Source: Burkholderiaceae bacterium
GTDB lineage: Bacteria; Pseudomonadota; Gammaproteobacteria; Burkholderiales; Burkholderiaceae
NCBI GenBank assembly: GCA_947450225.1
Contig: CANFUO010000002.1
Coordinates: forward strand, 1-64,000
Length of the DNA stretch: 64,000 nt
Reading direction: 5' to 3'
Position 1 is the first letter of the stretch, and every line of letters begins with the position of its first letter. The translations under genes and the position numbers were made by a program. Below the pieces are notes generated by a model. The model saw nothing but the letters and a program-made list of their open reading frames with translations, made no database searches and was not told where the DNA came from. This document shows positions 23,044-34,300 of this stretch, in pieces.

Positions 23044-23964
23044 TTATTTACCGTTCAGACAAGATTCGTACCAGTCACAGATTTGCGTGCCATTCCAAAA
23101 AACAACGCCTGGTATTTCACGCAAATGCGCTAGCATCATCTCAAAGTATTTAATCCGATGGGTTGCGCCACTGATGTAGGGATGAACGCCAAAGGCTAAA
23201 ACTTTCGCACCATGTTGTGCCTCTTCAAGGACGCGCTCTACCGAGTCTTTCATCCTAACGAATAAGGCATCTGAGTCCTGTAAATTGGTCAGCATAATAG
23301 CAATGTCGTTGAGCTCTACTGTGTAGGGAACAGAAACTAATGGGCCATGCTTGGTCTTCACTAATTGTGGCTCATCATCAAGAACCCAATCGCCAAACCA
23401 CCGAAAGCCCGCCTCTTTGACATAATCTAATGTAGCAAAGGTTTCACTTCTTCCGGGCCCAAGCCAACCTTGTGGCTTTTTACCCGAGAACTTTTGTATC
23501 ACTTCAATTGTCTTAGCAATCATGGCAGGTTGATCAGCAATTTTTTGAATCGGAATTTGCTCATAACAATGCGCCATGATTTCCCAACCATGATCGAGTG
23601 CGGTTTGGGGTACTAGGGGTCTTGTTTCGCATACTTTTGCATTTAAGGACATCGTGGCTTGAATATCATATTTTTTAAATGCTTCAAAAATACGCCAAAT
23701 ACCTACTCGCATACCATATTCATGCCAAGTCCAATTGGGAACATCAGGAACCGGTGGCACTCCACCTGGTGGAGGAGATGCCATTCGAGGCATCGCCCGC
23801 GTAATATCCCATTCTTCTATATTCACGACTGGCCAAATTACTACTTTGGCATTTCCGGGAAGCTTGAGTGGTGGTCTCGTAATGATCGGGCTATAGTCAA
23901 GACGCTCATGTGGCTTCATCGCCGTTGCTTCATCTTGTGAGAAAGAGTTACTAGGTTGTGTCAT
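23044..23964 (-). CDS. Polysaccharide deacetylase-family / PuuE-like hydrolase
   Basis: NodB-like fold sequence (DHGWEIMAHCYEQIPI...KPQGWLGPGRSETF); start revised to MTQPSNSF. Confidence 0.8.
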   Translation of the reverse strand: MTQPSNSFSQDEATAMKPHERLDYSPIITRPPLKLPGNAKVVIWPVVNIEEWDITRAMPRMASPPPGGVPPVPDVPNWTWHEYGMRVGIWRIFEAFKKYDIQATMSLNAKVCETRPLVPQTALDHGWEIMAHCYEQIPIQKIADQPAMIAKTIEVIQKFSGKKPQGWLGPGRSETFATLDYVKEAGFRWFGDWVLDDEPQLVKTKHGPLVSVPYTVELNDIAIMLTNLQDSDALFVRMKDSVERVLEEAQHGAKVLAFGVHPYISGATHRIKYFEMMLAHLREIPGVVFWNGTQICDWYESCLNGK

Positions 23965-24011
23965 TTTATTATTTTTTACCTTTTTGTTTGTTGTGGCAAA
24001 TCTCATAAGAG

Positions 24012-24044
24012 ATATAAACATTCTATAATGAGTATATAAACATT
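24012..24044. promoter_or_regulatory. Two ATATAAACATT direct repeats in a divergent promoter region
   Basis: Exact 11-mers at 24012-24022 and 24034-24044, 22 bp apart. Confidence 0.5.
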
Positions 24045-24066
24045 ATAAATTTTCTTAAGGTGTCGC

Positions 24067-25044
24067 ATGCACAAGTTTAAAGCCCGAATTCTCCTGGTTA
24101 TTTTATTCCCTCTGCTACTGGGTGTGTTTTTTAGCGTTTCTAGTCATGCACAGAACTTTCCAAGAAAGCCGATCGTATTGGTGGTTCCTTTTGGTCCGGG
24201 TGGCTCAGGCGATTTAATCGCCCGAACCTTTGCGCAATATCTTGAGGCCTCGGCAAAACAAACGATCATAGTCGATAACAAGCCGGGCGCGGATGGTATT
24301 GTGGGTACTGAATTTGTTAAAAATGCTGCGCCAGATGGTTACACCTTGTTGCTCACAACCAATACAACCATGGCCGCTAACTCCGTCTTTTATAAAAAGA
24401 TTCCTTACGATCCATTAAGAGATTTTGATCATATTGGTTTATTTGGCCAAGCTGCTTCTGTTGCTTTAGTCCCGAAAGACTCTCCTCTAAATACGATTGC
24501 TGATTTGGTTGCCGCCTCAAAAGCTGCTCCTGATAAGTTCTTTTACGGTCATTACAACTCTGCGTCTCGCATGACGGTTGAGATGCTCAAAACACGTACT
24601 GGCGCGAAATTAACTGGTATCCCCTACAAAGCTGTTGGTGGTGCTTTGCAAGATTTTTATGGGGCTCAAACTCAAGTCCTTTTCGTAGAATACCCTCCCG
24701 CCAAAGCTCAACTAGCCGGTGGTAAAGTGAAGGCTCTTGGTGTTACTGGTTCAACACGCTTTAGAGAGTGGCCAACGATTCCTGCGATTAATGAAACCTA
24801 TCCAGGTTATGAACTTGGCTTTTATCTTGGTCTAGGCGCTCCTGCTGGTTTACCTGCGGATGTCTTGAATTTTTTAACTTCACAGTTAGAGACAGCCCTC
24901 AAAGATCCTGCCTTTATTGCTAAAGTAAACAACTTAGAACTTGATCCTGGTAAATTAAACCGCGAACAGTATCTCAAGTTTGTGCGAGCAGAAAAAGACC
25001 GCTGGGCAAAAATCGTACCTGAAGCCGGCATCCAACCAGAATAA
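24067..25044 (+). CDS. Bug/TctC-family tripartite tricarboxylate transporter substrate-binding protein
   Basis: FPRKPIVLVVPFGPGGSGDLIARTFAQ...IIVDNKPGADGIVGTEFV. Confidence 0.93.
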   Translation: MHKFKARILLVILFPLLLGVFFSVSSHAQNFPRKPIVLVVPFGPGGSGDLIARTFAQYLEASAKQTIIVDNKPGADGIVGTEFVKNAAPDGYTLLLTTNTTMAANSVFYKKIPYDPLRDFDHIGLFGQAASVALVPKDSPLNTIADLVAASKAAPDKFFYGHYNSASRMTVEMLKTRTGAKLTGIPYKAVGGALQDFYGAQTQVLFVEYPPAKAQLAGGKVKALGVTGSTRFREWPTIPAINETYPGYELGFYLGLGAPAGLPADVLNFLTSQLETALKDPAFIAKVNNLELDPGKLNREQYLKFVRAEKDRWAKIVPEAGIQPE

Positions 25045-25090
25045 ACTTTCGACTTATATTCATTCACTTATTTAAAACAAAGACCTTACT

Positions 25091-26218
25091 ATGCGCCTCG
25101 GATATTTCACTATGCCCCTCCATCCTCTTCATCGGGATGGCACAGAAACGCTTCATGAGGATCGTCAAACAATTATTCATGCTGACAAACTCGGTTTTTA
25201 TGATGCTTTTGTCGGGGAACACTTAACTGACCAAGCTGAGAATGTCACCAATAGTATGATCTTTTTGGCAACGCTCATTTTTGAAACAAAAAATATCAAA
25301 CTCGGTACAGGCACGTCGAACCTTTCTCATGCTCACCCTACTCTAATTGCCGCTCAAGCTGCGATGTTTGACCGCTTAGCTAAAGGACGTTTTATTTTTG
25401 GGATTAGTCCTGGAGCACTTGCATCTGATGCTGAGGCCCTTGGCATGCTAGATCAAGATCGGAATAAGTTATTTGCGGAAGCTATCGATGTGATTCTCAA
25501 AATATGGGAGGGTGAACCACCTTATAACATCGACTTACCAGATAATCGCTTTAAAGTAAGTGTCGCTAATACCCAAGTACTTGAGATTGGTCGTGGTTAT
25601 ATTATGAAACCTTATCAAAAGCCACATCCCGAAATCGTCGGTACTGTTGTAGCGCCGTTCTCAAAAGGTGTTATTGCGATGGGTAAGAGAGATTTTCATC
25701 CGATGTCGGCCAACTTCTTACTTCGAAATTGGCTACCTTCCCACTGGAACAATTATGCTGAAGGGAAAAAATCAGTTGGCGAAGTCGCGCAAGTAAAAGA
25801 CTGGCGTGTCGCGCGTACTGTTTTTGTTGGTGATACCTCTGCAATTGCAAAATCTTATGGTAAAGATGATGCGAATAGTCCTTATCGTTATTACTATCAA
25901 CAAATGCTTACCAAAATGAAGATTTCAAATCGCCATGTTATTTTCAAGAAATCTCAAGAAGCGGACGATAGTACGATTAGCTTAGATGGTATTTTGGATG
26001 ATTTAGTAATTTCTGGTACCGTTAATGAAGTTGTTGATCAGATTCTTGCAATGCAAGAAGAAGTCGGCAATATTGGTGAGATCGTCTACGCTGGTATGGA
26101 TCTTGTTGATCCTAACTTAGGCAGAAGATCAATGGAACTTATGGCGCATGAAGTGATGCCTAGAGTCAATGAAGCAATGGGTCTTGGATACGTCACCAAT
26201 GCTGATGCGGTGAATTAA
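25091..26218 (+). CDS. LLM-class flavin-dependent monooxygenase/oxidoreductase
   Basis: MRLGYFTMPLHPLHRDGTETLHEDRQTIIHADKLGFYDAFVGEHLTD. Confidence 0.88.
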   Translation: MRLGYFTMPLHPLHRDGTETLHEDRQTIIHADKLGFYDAFVGEHLTDQAENVTNSMIFLATLIFETKNIKLGTGTSNLSHAHPTLIAAQAAMFDRLAKGRFIFGISPGALASDAEALGMLDQDRNKLFAEAIDVILKIWEGEPPYNIDLPDNRFKVSVANTQVLEIGRGYIMKPYQKPHPEIVGTVVAPFSKGVIAMGKRDFHPMSANFLLRNWLPSHWNNYAEGKKSVGEVAQVKDWRVARTVFVGDTSAIAKSYGKDDANSPYRYYYQQMLTKMKISNRHVIFKKSQEADDSTISLDGILDDLVISGTVNEVVDQILAMQEEVGNIGEIVYAGMDLVDPNLGRRSMELMAHEVMPRVNEAMGLGYVTNADAVN

Positions 26219-26229
26219 CGAAACACGCT

Positions 26230-28680
26230 TTATCTTCGGTAATTCACCCTGTTGATCTGTTCTCCTTGCGTTTGCCATATTTGAGCTCCTGTATTGACGG
26301 TATCTAGTAGCATGACTCCTTGGCTTTGATACCGCTTCACCACATCTGGATGTGGATGTTGGTAGCGATTTTTATATCCTGTTTGCGAGAATGCCTGCTC
26401 GGGCATTAAAGTCCCTAAAAACATTGGCGTAGATGATGTCTTGCTGCCATGATGTGGAGCCATGAGGATCAAATTTATTTTTTGAATAGCTTGCAAATGG
26501 CGTTGATCTTCCATCAAGCGCTCAACAATGAGTCTCTCGCCATTTTTTTCTACATCCCCTGTTAACCAAATGGAGTGATGTTGGTGTCTTACTTCAATGA
26601 CACAACTCATTTCATTGGGTTTAGTACTTTTATATTGAGATCTCTCGTTTTGTTCTAGTTGCGGATGCCATACATAAAAATCTATTCCATCCCAACGCCA
26701 GGACTGGCCTGCTTCACATTTTTGGAGAAGCACTTTATTTTTTTTAAAAATTGATTGGGCCTGATGATCAGGGGAGATCGATCCCATTGCGTTTTTAATG
26801 GGGAAATTTTCTAAAAGATATTTCAGGCCACCAATATGATCTGCATCTTGATGACTGATCACTAACTGATCAATTTTGTTGATTCCCAATGCCTGTAGGT
26901 GCGGAATAATAATCTTTTCTCCGGGATCAAACTTTCCAAAACTGATCGGTCCAGTATCAAAAAGTAATTGATGAGATCTGGTTCGAATAAGGACAGCATT
27001 TCCCTGTCCAATATCCCATACGGTCATTTCTAATTCATTTTTAGGTATCCCAACTCCTGGTATATATTGATGCGGCACAAATAAGGTCAGGCATAGACCT
27101 AAACCTAAAGTTCTGGATTTCCAAGAGGATGCTATGGGTCCCGGCCGAATACAAACTCCAACTCCAATCACTGCAAGTAATAAATGCCATCCAAGTGGCT
27201 TCGCTCCAAAAACAGTTGCCCATTTGAAGTTAGCCAATGGCACAATCAGATACATTAATAATTCAAATACGTAATGGGCTATCCATAAAAAGAAATCTCC
27301 TAAATACCAAGGTAAAAAAGTACCCAGTATGGCAAATGGTGTGACTAAAAAACTTATTACTGGTATTGCTATTGCATTGGCAATTGGAGATATGATCGAT
27401 ATTTGATAAAACCAATACAAAGTCAGTGGTATGAGCGCAATGGTTACGACCGCTTGCACTCTCGTAGCTTGACCTAATGATGTTCTGAGCTTTTGTATAA
27501 AGAGTAAATCAATGTCAATGGCACTATTTTTTTCTTTTGGCATTGCAAATAAAATCGCCGCAACAGCCCCAAATGACAACCAAAATCCTGGAGAATAAAT
27601 GGCCCATGGATTACATGCAAGAACAAAAAATAATGCCCAAAACCAGATATCAAACGCATGTAAGATTCTTCCCAGGTATAAACCTAATGAGGTAACACCC
27701 ACCATCATCATCGTTCTTTGCGCTGGTATCTGAAACCCGGCTAACCATGTATATAAAAATGCTGTTAAAAATCCAAAAAATGCTGCTATGTATGGTGCCG
27801 GCTGTAAATAAATCAGTCGTGTGCGTTTCATAATAAGTAAGCTAAGGCTTGCCCCTATCCCTGCCAACATCGTTACATGTAATCCGGATATCGAGATCAG
27901 GTGACCAATCCCGGTTTGTGCAAATACCTTCCAATCCTGCGGGGATATCATTTGCTGATCTCCCACGACCAGGGCACTAATAACCCCAGCGTATGGTGCA
28001 TTTTTACCTAATGATTCTTGTATTTTTTGTCTTATCTTGTAACGCCAGAGCTCGATAGTGGTTTTAAAACTTCTGTGGGTGGTATCTAATACTCTCTCAC
28101 TGCCTGCTTGAATATTCCCCTGAGCCCCTAAGTTTTGGATAAACATCCATTGTTCTAGATCAAATCCATGGGGATTTTTTAGTCCACGGGCTGATTTTAA
28201 TTGAGCCTTCAAACTCCAATACTGCCCTGGCATGAAATTCTTTTGCTGATTTTTCAAGGGATAAAATAGGTAGATTCTTTCCGGGAACGAAACGTCTTGA
28301 TCGGTCTTTAAAAGTGCATAAGATGATTGCCAATGGGTAACCTGAAATCCAAACGAAATCCCCTTATCACTCACGCGTGGTAGTTCATCGATATAGCCTT
28401 GAAGAATAAAAGTTTTACCTTCTAGTTGAGGATGAAGAAGATTACTGATCTTTTGGTCTTTTAAATAATGAGTCCAATAAAATCCTCCAGCAAATAATGC
28501 CGCCGCTATGATGCAATAAATGATTGCATGCTTCATGGTGAAGGTTTTTTTCATTTGTAGGCACCCATACAGGATGGTCGCTGAGCCAAAGGGTATTAAA
28601 AGCTCCCATGGTGGATGCAATGTGTCAATTAATAGAGATAGTAATTCCCCAGCAATCCATGCTGATATCAATAAACGCAT
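26230..28680 (-). CDS. comEC: ComEC/Rec2 DNA internalization protein
   Basis: ComEC domain (TGIGHLISISGLHVTMLAGIG) plus metallo-beta-lactamase-like C-terminus (SHQDADHIGGL). Confidence 0.93.
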   Translation of the reverse strand: MRLLISAWIAGELLSLLIDTLHPPWELLIPFGSATILYGCLQMKKTFTMKHAIIYCIIAAALFAGGFYWTHYLKDQKISNLLHPQLEGKTFILQGYIDELPRVSDKGISFGFQVTHWQSSYALLKTDQDVSFPERIYLFYPLKNQQKNFMPGQYWSLKAQLKSARGLKNPHGFDLEQWMFIQNLGAQGNIQAGSERVLDTTHRSFKTTIELWRYKIRQKIQESLGKNAPYAGVISALVVGDQQMISPQDWKVFAQTGIGHLISISGLHVTMLAGIGASLSLLIMKRTRLIYLQPAPYIAAFFGFLTAFLYTWLAGFQIPAQRTMMMVGVTSLGLYLGRILHAFDIWFWALFFVLACNPWAIYSPGFWLSFGAVAAILFAMPKEKNSAIDIDLLFIQKLRTSLGQATRVQAVVTIALIPLTLYWFYQISIISPIANAIAIPVISFLVTPFAILGTFLPWYLGDFFLWIAHYVFELLMYLIVPLANFKWATVFGAKPLGWHLLLAVIGVGVCIRPGPIASSWKSRTLGLGLCLTLFVPHQYIPGVGIPKNELEMTVWDIGQGNAVLIRTRSHQLLFDTGPISFGKFDPGEKIIIPHLQALGINKIDQLVISHQDADHIGGLKYLLENFPIKNAMGSISPDHQAQSIFKKNKVLLQKCEAGQSWRWDGIDFYVWHPQLEQNERSQYKSTKPNEMSCVIEVRHQHHSIWLTGDVEKNGERLIVERLMEDQRHLQAIQKINLILMAPHHGSKTSSTPMFLGTLMPEQAFSQTGYKNRYQHPHPDVVKRYQSQGVMLLDTVNTGAQIWQTQGEQINRVNYRR

Positions 28681-28686
28681 GTTAAT

Positions 28687-29493
28687 TTACAGGAGGTTTT
28701 TTATACGAGGTAATACGCGTAAGGTATTTTGAAGATTAATCTTGGCCAATGTTTGTAGGTCAATGGATCTTTCTTTTGCAAATGCCTGTGCGATGCGCGG
28801 TAAATAAGCAGGCTCATTTCTGCGGCTTTTTTCATCCATTAACCACGATGGTGGTATATCTGGACTGTCCGTTTCTAATACATAAGAGTCTATAGAAAAC
28901 TCTTGTGCTAATCGCTTGATTTGCAAGGATCGATCATAGGTAATCGTACCTCCAAATCCTAATACAAAATTTAAGTCTAAAAAATGTTGCGCCTGTACAA
29001 AGCTACCATTAAATGCATGAGCAATTCCTCCACTCACTGGTATCGCACGGAGGCGCTTTAATAATTGGTCTTGCGATTTTCGGACATGCATCACAATCGG
29101 TAGCTCAAACTCTTTAGCAATTATGAGTTGTTCTTCAAAAAACCATTCTTGTTTTGGATGATCTAAATCTTCAACAAAATAGTCCAAACCAATCTCTCCT
29201 ACAGCAACAAGTCGAGGATGATCGATATACTTTGCAATTGCTTCTCTAGTCGCTGCAATGTCTGACTCTGCAGCGTTCTTGGTATACAGAGGATGAACTC
29301 CCAGTGCAAAACACAACTGCGGAATGAGAGAGCTCCAGTGTTCGACAATCTCGATGACGTGTTCGAAATCGCTTACCTGGACTGCTGGAATTAATATTCC
29401 TGTTATCCCTTGCTCTGCCGCTCTAGCAAGTACCAGCGATAGATCATCCCTAAACTCTGGAGCATCAACGTGACAGTGCGTATCAAACCACAT
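28687..29493 (-). CDS. TatD-family metal-dependent hydrolase
   Basis: MWFDTHCHVDAPEF, VAVGEIGLDYF, VLETDSPD. Confidence 0.93.
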   Translation of the reverse strand: MWFDTHCHVDAPEFRDDLSLVLARAAEQGITGILIPAVQVSDFEHVIEIVEHWSSLIPQLCFALGVHPLYTKNAAESDIAATREAIAKYIDHPRLVAVGEIGLDYFVEDLDHPKQEWFFEEQLIIAKEFELPIVMHVRKSQDQLLKRLRAIPVSGGIAHAFNGSFVQAQHFLDLNFVLGFGGTITYDRSLQIKRLAQEFSIDSYVLETDSPDIPPSWLMDEKSRRNEPAYLPRIAQAFAKERSIDLQTLAKINLQNTLRVLPRIKNLL

Positions 29494-29496
29494 GTT

Positions 29497-30216
29497 TTAT
29501 CCGTGTTTTACTTCTTCTGTCACATCAATCAAACCTGCTTGAGTCAGCTTTAAAATACGATCACAACGCTTCGCTCTCAATGGGTCATGGGTCACAATCA
29601 CAAACGCTGTCTGGATGCGCTGTGCTACGGTCATCATTAAATCAAATACCTGGTCAGCCGTTTGTGTATCTAAATTACCAGTAGGCTCATCTGCCAAAAC
29701 ACAACTTGGATTACCGACTAAGGCTCTTGCCACAGCTACACGCTGTCGCTCTCCTCCTGAGAGCATCGCGGGGGTATGCTCTAACCGATCCCCTAAGCCC
29801 ACTTGTTGCAACATGTCTTTGGCAAGTGCAAATGCTTTGTCGCGACCAAAGCCACGAATCCGAATCGGCATCGCAACATTTTCAAGTGCGGTGAATTCCG
29901 GAAGCAAATGATGGAATTGATAAATGAATCCCAATTGTTGATTTCGTAATTGATTTCTCGATGCCTCATCTAGCTGCGAAAAATTGACTCCCCCAAGTTC
30001 AATGCTGCCTGCATTAGCCTCATCTAAGCCACCCAATATATGTAATAACGTACTTTTACCTGATCCAGAGGCCCCCACGATAGCCACTTTTTCTGCCTGC
30101 ATTACCGTTAGGTTAATGTCCCGCAAAACATGTAAAGCCTCAACATCACTGCCAAATATTTTTTGAATACCCGTGGCCACTAAAGCAATATTTTTTTGTT
30201 CTAGATCGTTATTCAT
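29497..30216 (-). CDS. lolD: Lipoprotein-releasing ABC transporter ATPase
   Basis: [34 protein letters not shown]; start revised to MNNDLEQ. Confidence 0.93.
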   Translation of the reverse strand: MNNDLEQKNIALVATGIQKIFGSDVEALHVLRDINLTVMQAEKVAIVGASGSGKSTLLHILGGLDEANAGSIELGGVNFSQLDEASRNQLRNQQLGFIYQFHHLLPEFTALENVAMPIRIRGFGRDKAFALAKDMLQQVGLGDRLEHTPAMLSGGERQRVAVARALVGNPSCVLADEPTGNLDTQTADQVFDLMMTVAQRIQTAFVIVTHDPLRAKRCDRILKLTQAGLIDVTEEVKHG

Positions 30217-31489
30217 AGCGCAGTGCCTCCGCTGGTTTGACCTTCGCCGCACGATAACTTGGATATAAGGTTGCTAAAAGGCTCAGTAAGAATGCCATTC
30301 CTCCAACTTTCAACACATCTTCCAAATGAACATCTGAAGGTAACTCGCTAATAAAGTAAATATCTTTGGGTAAAAAGTGAACTCCAAAAATCCCTTCAAT
30401 GGTTGGCACAATTACATCAATATTCGCTGCCACTAAGACACCAAACACAACACCAAGGATCGAACCTAAGATACCAATAGCTAATCCTTGCACAAAGAAA
30501 ATTTTCTGAATCATGCGAGCGGACGCTCCCATAGTACGCAATATAGCTATATCAGCCTGTTTATCGGTGACTGTCATGACGAGTGTTGAAACCAAATTAA
30601 AAGCTGCAACAGCAATAATCATTGCCAAAATAATAAACATCATTCTTTTTTCGGTTTTAACAGCGGCAAACCATGTGCGATTTTGCATTGACCAATCAAC
30701 TGCAACCATGCCAGCGGGTAAAGAGCCATTTAAGCTTGAGGAAATCTGCGGCGCTAAATACATGTTATCTAACTTAATACGCAAACCTGTTGGGAACTTA
30801 TTTTGTGTCAATGCGCCAGCATCTTGCCAATGAATCACCGCAAGACTGCTGTCATATTCAAAATGCCCGCTATCAATAAGACCAACGACTGTAAATGATT
30901 TTTGTCTTGGCAATACTCCAGCGGGGGTAAGGTCACCTTGAGGGACCATCACCGAAATTTTATCCCCTCGTTGAACCCCAAGATTAAGTGCTAACTCTAC
31001 CCCTAATGCAATATTAAATGATCCTGGCTGGATTAGTTCTATAGCGCCATTGGCAATCTGCTTTGGTATATCAGAGACATTCTTTTCCGATTCCGGTTGA
31101 ATGCCTCGTAACTCTATACCGCGCATCATACCGTTTCTAACAATTAAACCCTGTGTGGGTAATATAGGTGAAACACCCACAATATGGGGCTGCTTCGATA
31201 AATAAGTCGCCATCTCTTGCCAGTTCTCAACCCCGCCTTGCGAGCGAATTTCTACATGCGATAAAACTGATAACATCTTATCGCGCACCTCTTTTTGAAA
31301 CCCATTCATGACAGACAGAACAATAATGAGGGAAGCAACACCTAATGCGATACCGACCATCGATAGAGTTGAAATAAAGGATAAGAAACCATCCCTCTTT
31401 TTACCAACGGTTTTACGGCGCGCTCTGACATAGCGCAAACCAATTTCCATAAAAAGAGGTAGTTCTATTGGTAATATTTTAGTTTGCAT
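30209..31489 (-). CDS. lolC: Lipoprotein-releasing ABC transporter permease LolC/E
   Basis: [52 protein letters not shown]. Confidence 0.9.
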   Translation of the reverse strand: MQTKILPIELPLFMEIGLRYVRARRKTVGKKRDGFLSFISTLSMVGIALGVASLIIVLSVMNGFQKEVRDKMLSVLSHVEIRSQGGVENWQEMATYLSKQPHIVGVSPILPTQGLIVRNGMMRGIELRGIQPESEKNVSDIPKQIANGAIELIQPGSFNIALGVELALNLGVQRGDKISVMVPQGDLTPAGVLPRQKSFTVVGLIDSGHFEYDSSLAVIHWQDAGALTQNKFPTGLRIKLDNMYLAPQISSSLNGSLPAGMVAVDWSMQNRTWFAAVKTEKRMMFIILAMIIAVAAFNLVSTLVMTVTDKQADIAILRTMGASARMIQKIFFVQGLAIGILGSILGVVFGVLVAANIDVIVPTIEGIFGVHFLPKDIYFISELPSDVHLEDVLKVGGMAFLLSLLATLYPSYRAAKVKPAEALRYE

Positions 31490-31534
31490 ACCTATAGTTT
31501 AGTGTTTTATTAATTTCCTCATAAAATAAAGCCT

Positions 31535-32506
31535 ATGAATAATCTATTAAGTATCCTCATTCCAACACATGGGAATGTATCCCCTGTTATGAATCATGTT
31601 GAAGATGATATTTATACCCAAAAAGGCACTATTGAAGAAATTCTCTTATTAGGCCCCAAAGTTCCAATTGCCCCACTCTTAAGCTCAAATAAAAACAATG
31701 AACCCAAGATATGCCTTGATTTGGTTCATTTACACGCCACCCGCGATCACGTGGTCCTCATGGACCCAAGTCTTATCCAGATTAGACCTGATGAAGAACT
31801 CGCTCTTAGGGCTAGCGTTTTAGAAACCTTAACTCATTTTTTGGGCACTGATGGTGAGTTCTTTCCAAATCGTTGGGTTTACCCTGCTGGCGAATTTATC
31901 GAACTTGATACGCATACGCCCAATTTAGCAAGTGGTCTGAATATGGATATTTGGATGCCAAAAGACACCACTACCAAGGGTGTGGCGAAAAAATGGCGTC
32001 AATTGCAAAATGAGGTCCAAATGATCTGGCATGATCACCCAGTCAATGAAGCTCGTCTTGAACGCGGTGAACTGAGTATTAACTCTATTTGGCTACATGG
32101 CAATGGCGCTTCTTCAGACCTCGCTCAACATCCTATATTAGGTAATGTGGCCAAGATTCTCAGTAATCACCCGATTGGCTCGACCCTAGATGCGCGGATT
32201 GCCCCTTTGTCAATCGATGCACTCATACCCTCCTCGCAAATGCATCATTTAGCATTCGCTCACATTCTGCGTGAAAATGAATGGGAAGTTTTCTGGCAAA
32301 AAAGTATCGACGCGCTTCATCACGAACACTTGGGTCAAATCCAGCTTTTACAATATAGTCAAGGGCAACTATACAGGCATACCCTAACATCGAAAGATCT
32401 CGAGGTCGGTCTGTTCACGAGACTGTTCAAAAAGAATTTGACAAAAAATCAACAGTCTCTGGCATGGATAGAGTATGCTAAAAAACTCCACTGGATTCCT
32501 TCTTAA
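31535..32506 (+). CDS. Conserved hypothetical protein upstream of recJ
   Basis: 323-aa ORF immediately upstream of recJ; a phosphoglycerate-mutase-like relationship is suspected but not demonstrated. Confidence 0.6.
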   Translation: MNNLLSILIPTHGNVSPVMNHVEDDIYTQKGTIEEILLLGPKVPIAPLLSSNKNNEPKICLDLVHLHATRDHVVLMDPSLIQIRPDEELALRASVLETLTHFLGTDGEFFPNRWVYPAGEFIELDTHTPNLASGLNMDIWMPKDTTTKGVAKKWRQLQNEVQMIWHDHPVNEARLERGELSINSIWLHGNGASSDLAQHPILGNVAKILSNHPIGSTLDARIAPLSIDALIPSSQMHHLAFAHILRENEWEVFWQKSIDALHHEHLGQIQLLQYSQGQLYRHTLTSKDLEVGLFTRLFKKNLTKNQQSLAWIEYAKKLHWIPS

Positions 32507-32515
32507 CTATTTCTC

Positions 32516-34255
32516 ATGCAACTAGTTGCTCGTAAAAAAAATTCTTCTGTAGAGCGTCACCTCATCGAAAATGGTATTCATCCCATTTTGGCTAGCCTAT
32601 GGGCTAGCCGAGGCATCGACTCCTTTGCACAAACGAGTTTAGAGTTAAAGCATTTAATTCCACCTAGTGAACTGACACACTGCGTTGCAGCGGCCCATTT
32701 TTTGGCAGATGCTTTCGAGCAGAAGAAAAATATTTTAATTATTGCTGATTATGATTGCGATGGAGCTACTGCTTGTGCTGTAGGAATTTTAGGGCTCGAG
32801 GAACTTGGACAAAGTTTTGGGACAAAAATTCATTTTCTAGTTCCGAATCGCTTCACTATGGGGTATGGTTTAACGCCAGAGGTTGTAGAGCTCGCAGCAC
32901 AACAAAACCCAAAGCCTGACATTTTAATTACGGTAGATAATGGCATCGCAAGTTTGGCTGGTGTGGCTCTTGCAAATCAATTAGGTATGGAAGTCATCGT
33001 CACTGATCATCATTTACCTGCAGATCAAGTTCCGGATGCCCGTTTAATCATTAATCCCAATCAGAAGGAGTGTCAGTTCTCAAGTAAAGCTCTAGCAGGA
33101 GTTGGCGTAATTTTTTACGTTCTTTTAGCGCTTCGCTCAGAGTTACGCAATCGCGGGGTATTTGATCAAGAAACACAACCTCGCCTTGAGAAGTTATTAG
33201 ATCTCGTTGCTCTTGGAACTGTTGCTGATGTGGCAAGTTTAGATCGCAATAACCGCATTTTAGTTTCTGCAGGTATTCGGCGGATGCGAAATAATCAAAT
33301 GCACCCAGGTATTCAAGCTCTTTTTGAAGTAAGTGGCCGGGATCCGCAAAAAAGCACTACTTTTGATTTAGGTTTTGGTTTGGGTCCAAGACTCAACGCT
33401 GCAGGTCGTCTCTCAGATATGACTTTGGGGATCAAGTGTTTAATTGCAAAAGATGTTTTTCAGGCTAGGCAACTTGCCAAAGAACTCGATACGATGAATC
33501 GGGAACGTCGTGAGATTGAGGGGGTCATGAAAGAAAGCGCGATTGATAATCTCGCTGAAATCCCTCATGAAAATGCCTTTAGCCTTTGTCTGTTTGATCC
33601 CACATGGCATCAAGGGGTGATTGGGATTTTGGCATCCCGATTAAAAGAACAATATCATCGACCCGTAATTATTTTTGCGCCTGGTGAAGAACGAATGGCT
33701 TCTGGTGACTTGATATTAAAGGGCTCAGGTAGATCAATTTCAGGCTTTCATTTAAGAGATGCGATCGATATGATTTCGAAAAAATATCCTGATCTTATTC
33801 TTAAATTTGGTGGTCACGCCATGGCGGCTGGTCTTTCAATTGCTCAACAAGATTTAGGTCAATTCCAACAGGCTTTTGAGAGTGTGGCCACCCTTTTGAT
33901 TGACGAGGATAATTTGCATCGTAAATTAGTCCACGATGGCGAGCTTTCTGAAGACATGATTAATCCAGTGCTTGCCCAGCAATTAGCCAATGAAATTTGG
34001 GGGCAAGGCTTTCCTGAACCGGTATTTATGGGAGAATTTCGGGTTGCCAAACAAAGTATTCTGAAAAATAAACACCTGAAACTTGAATTGATTCCAGCTA
34101 ATTCAAGCACCAATAAAAGTTTACTGGGTATTTGGTTCGGTCATGCGGACCTATTACCCGAAAAAACACATTTAGCTTATCGCTTACTCATCGATCATTA
34201 TTTAGGCTATCCAAGAGCACAAATGCATATTGAAGCTGCATTTGATGTTTCCTGA
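32516..34255 (+). CDS. recJ: Single-stranded-DNA-specific exonuclease RecJ
   Basis: IIADYDCDGATACAVGI, VTDHHLP, FGGHAMAAGLS. Confidence 0.97.
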   Translation: MQLVARKKNSSVERHLIENGIHPILASLWASRGIDSFAQTSLELKHLIPPSELTHCVAAAHFLADAFEQKKNILIIADYDCDGATACAVGILGLEELGQSFGTKIHFLVPNRFTMGYGLTPEVVELAAQQNPKPDILITVDNGIASLAGVALANQLGMEVIVTDHHLPADQVPDARLIINPNQKECQFSSKALAGVGVIFYVLLALRSELRNRGVFDQETQPRLEKLLDLVALGTVADVASLDRNNRILVSAGIRRMRNNQMHPGIQALFEVSGRDPQKSTTFDLGFGLGPRLNAAGRLSDMTLGIKCLIAKDVFQARQLAKELDTMNRERREIEGVMKESAIDNLAEIPHENAFSLCLFDPTWHQGVIGILASRLKEQYHRPVIIFAPGEERMASGDLILKGSGRSISGFHLRDAIDMISKKYPDLILKFGGHAMAAGLSIAQQDLGQFQQAFESVATLLIDEDNLHRKLVHDGELSEDMINPVLAQQLANEIWGQGFPEPVFMGEFRVAKQSILKNKHLKLELIPANSSTNKSLLGIWFGHADLLPEKTHLAYRLLIDHYLGYPRAQMHIEAAFDVS

Positions 34256-34300
34256 TCGAAAAAATGGATTTGCATACTCACTAGGCTTTATAATGTATGC

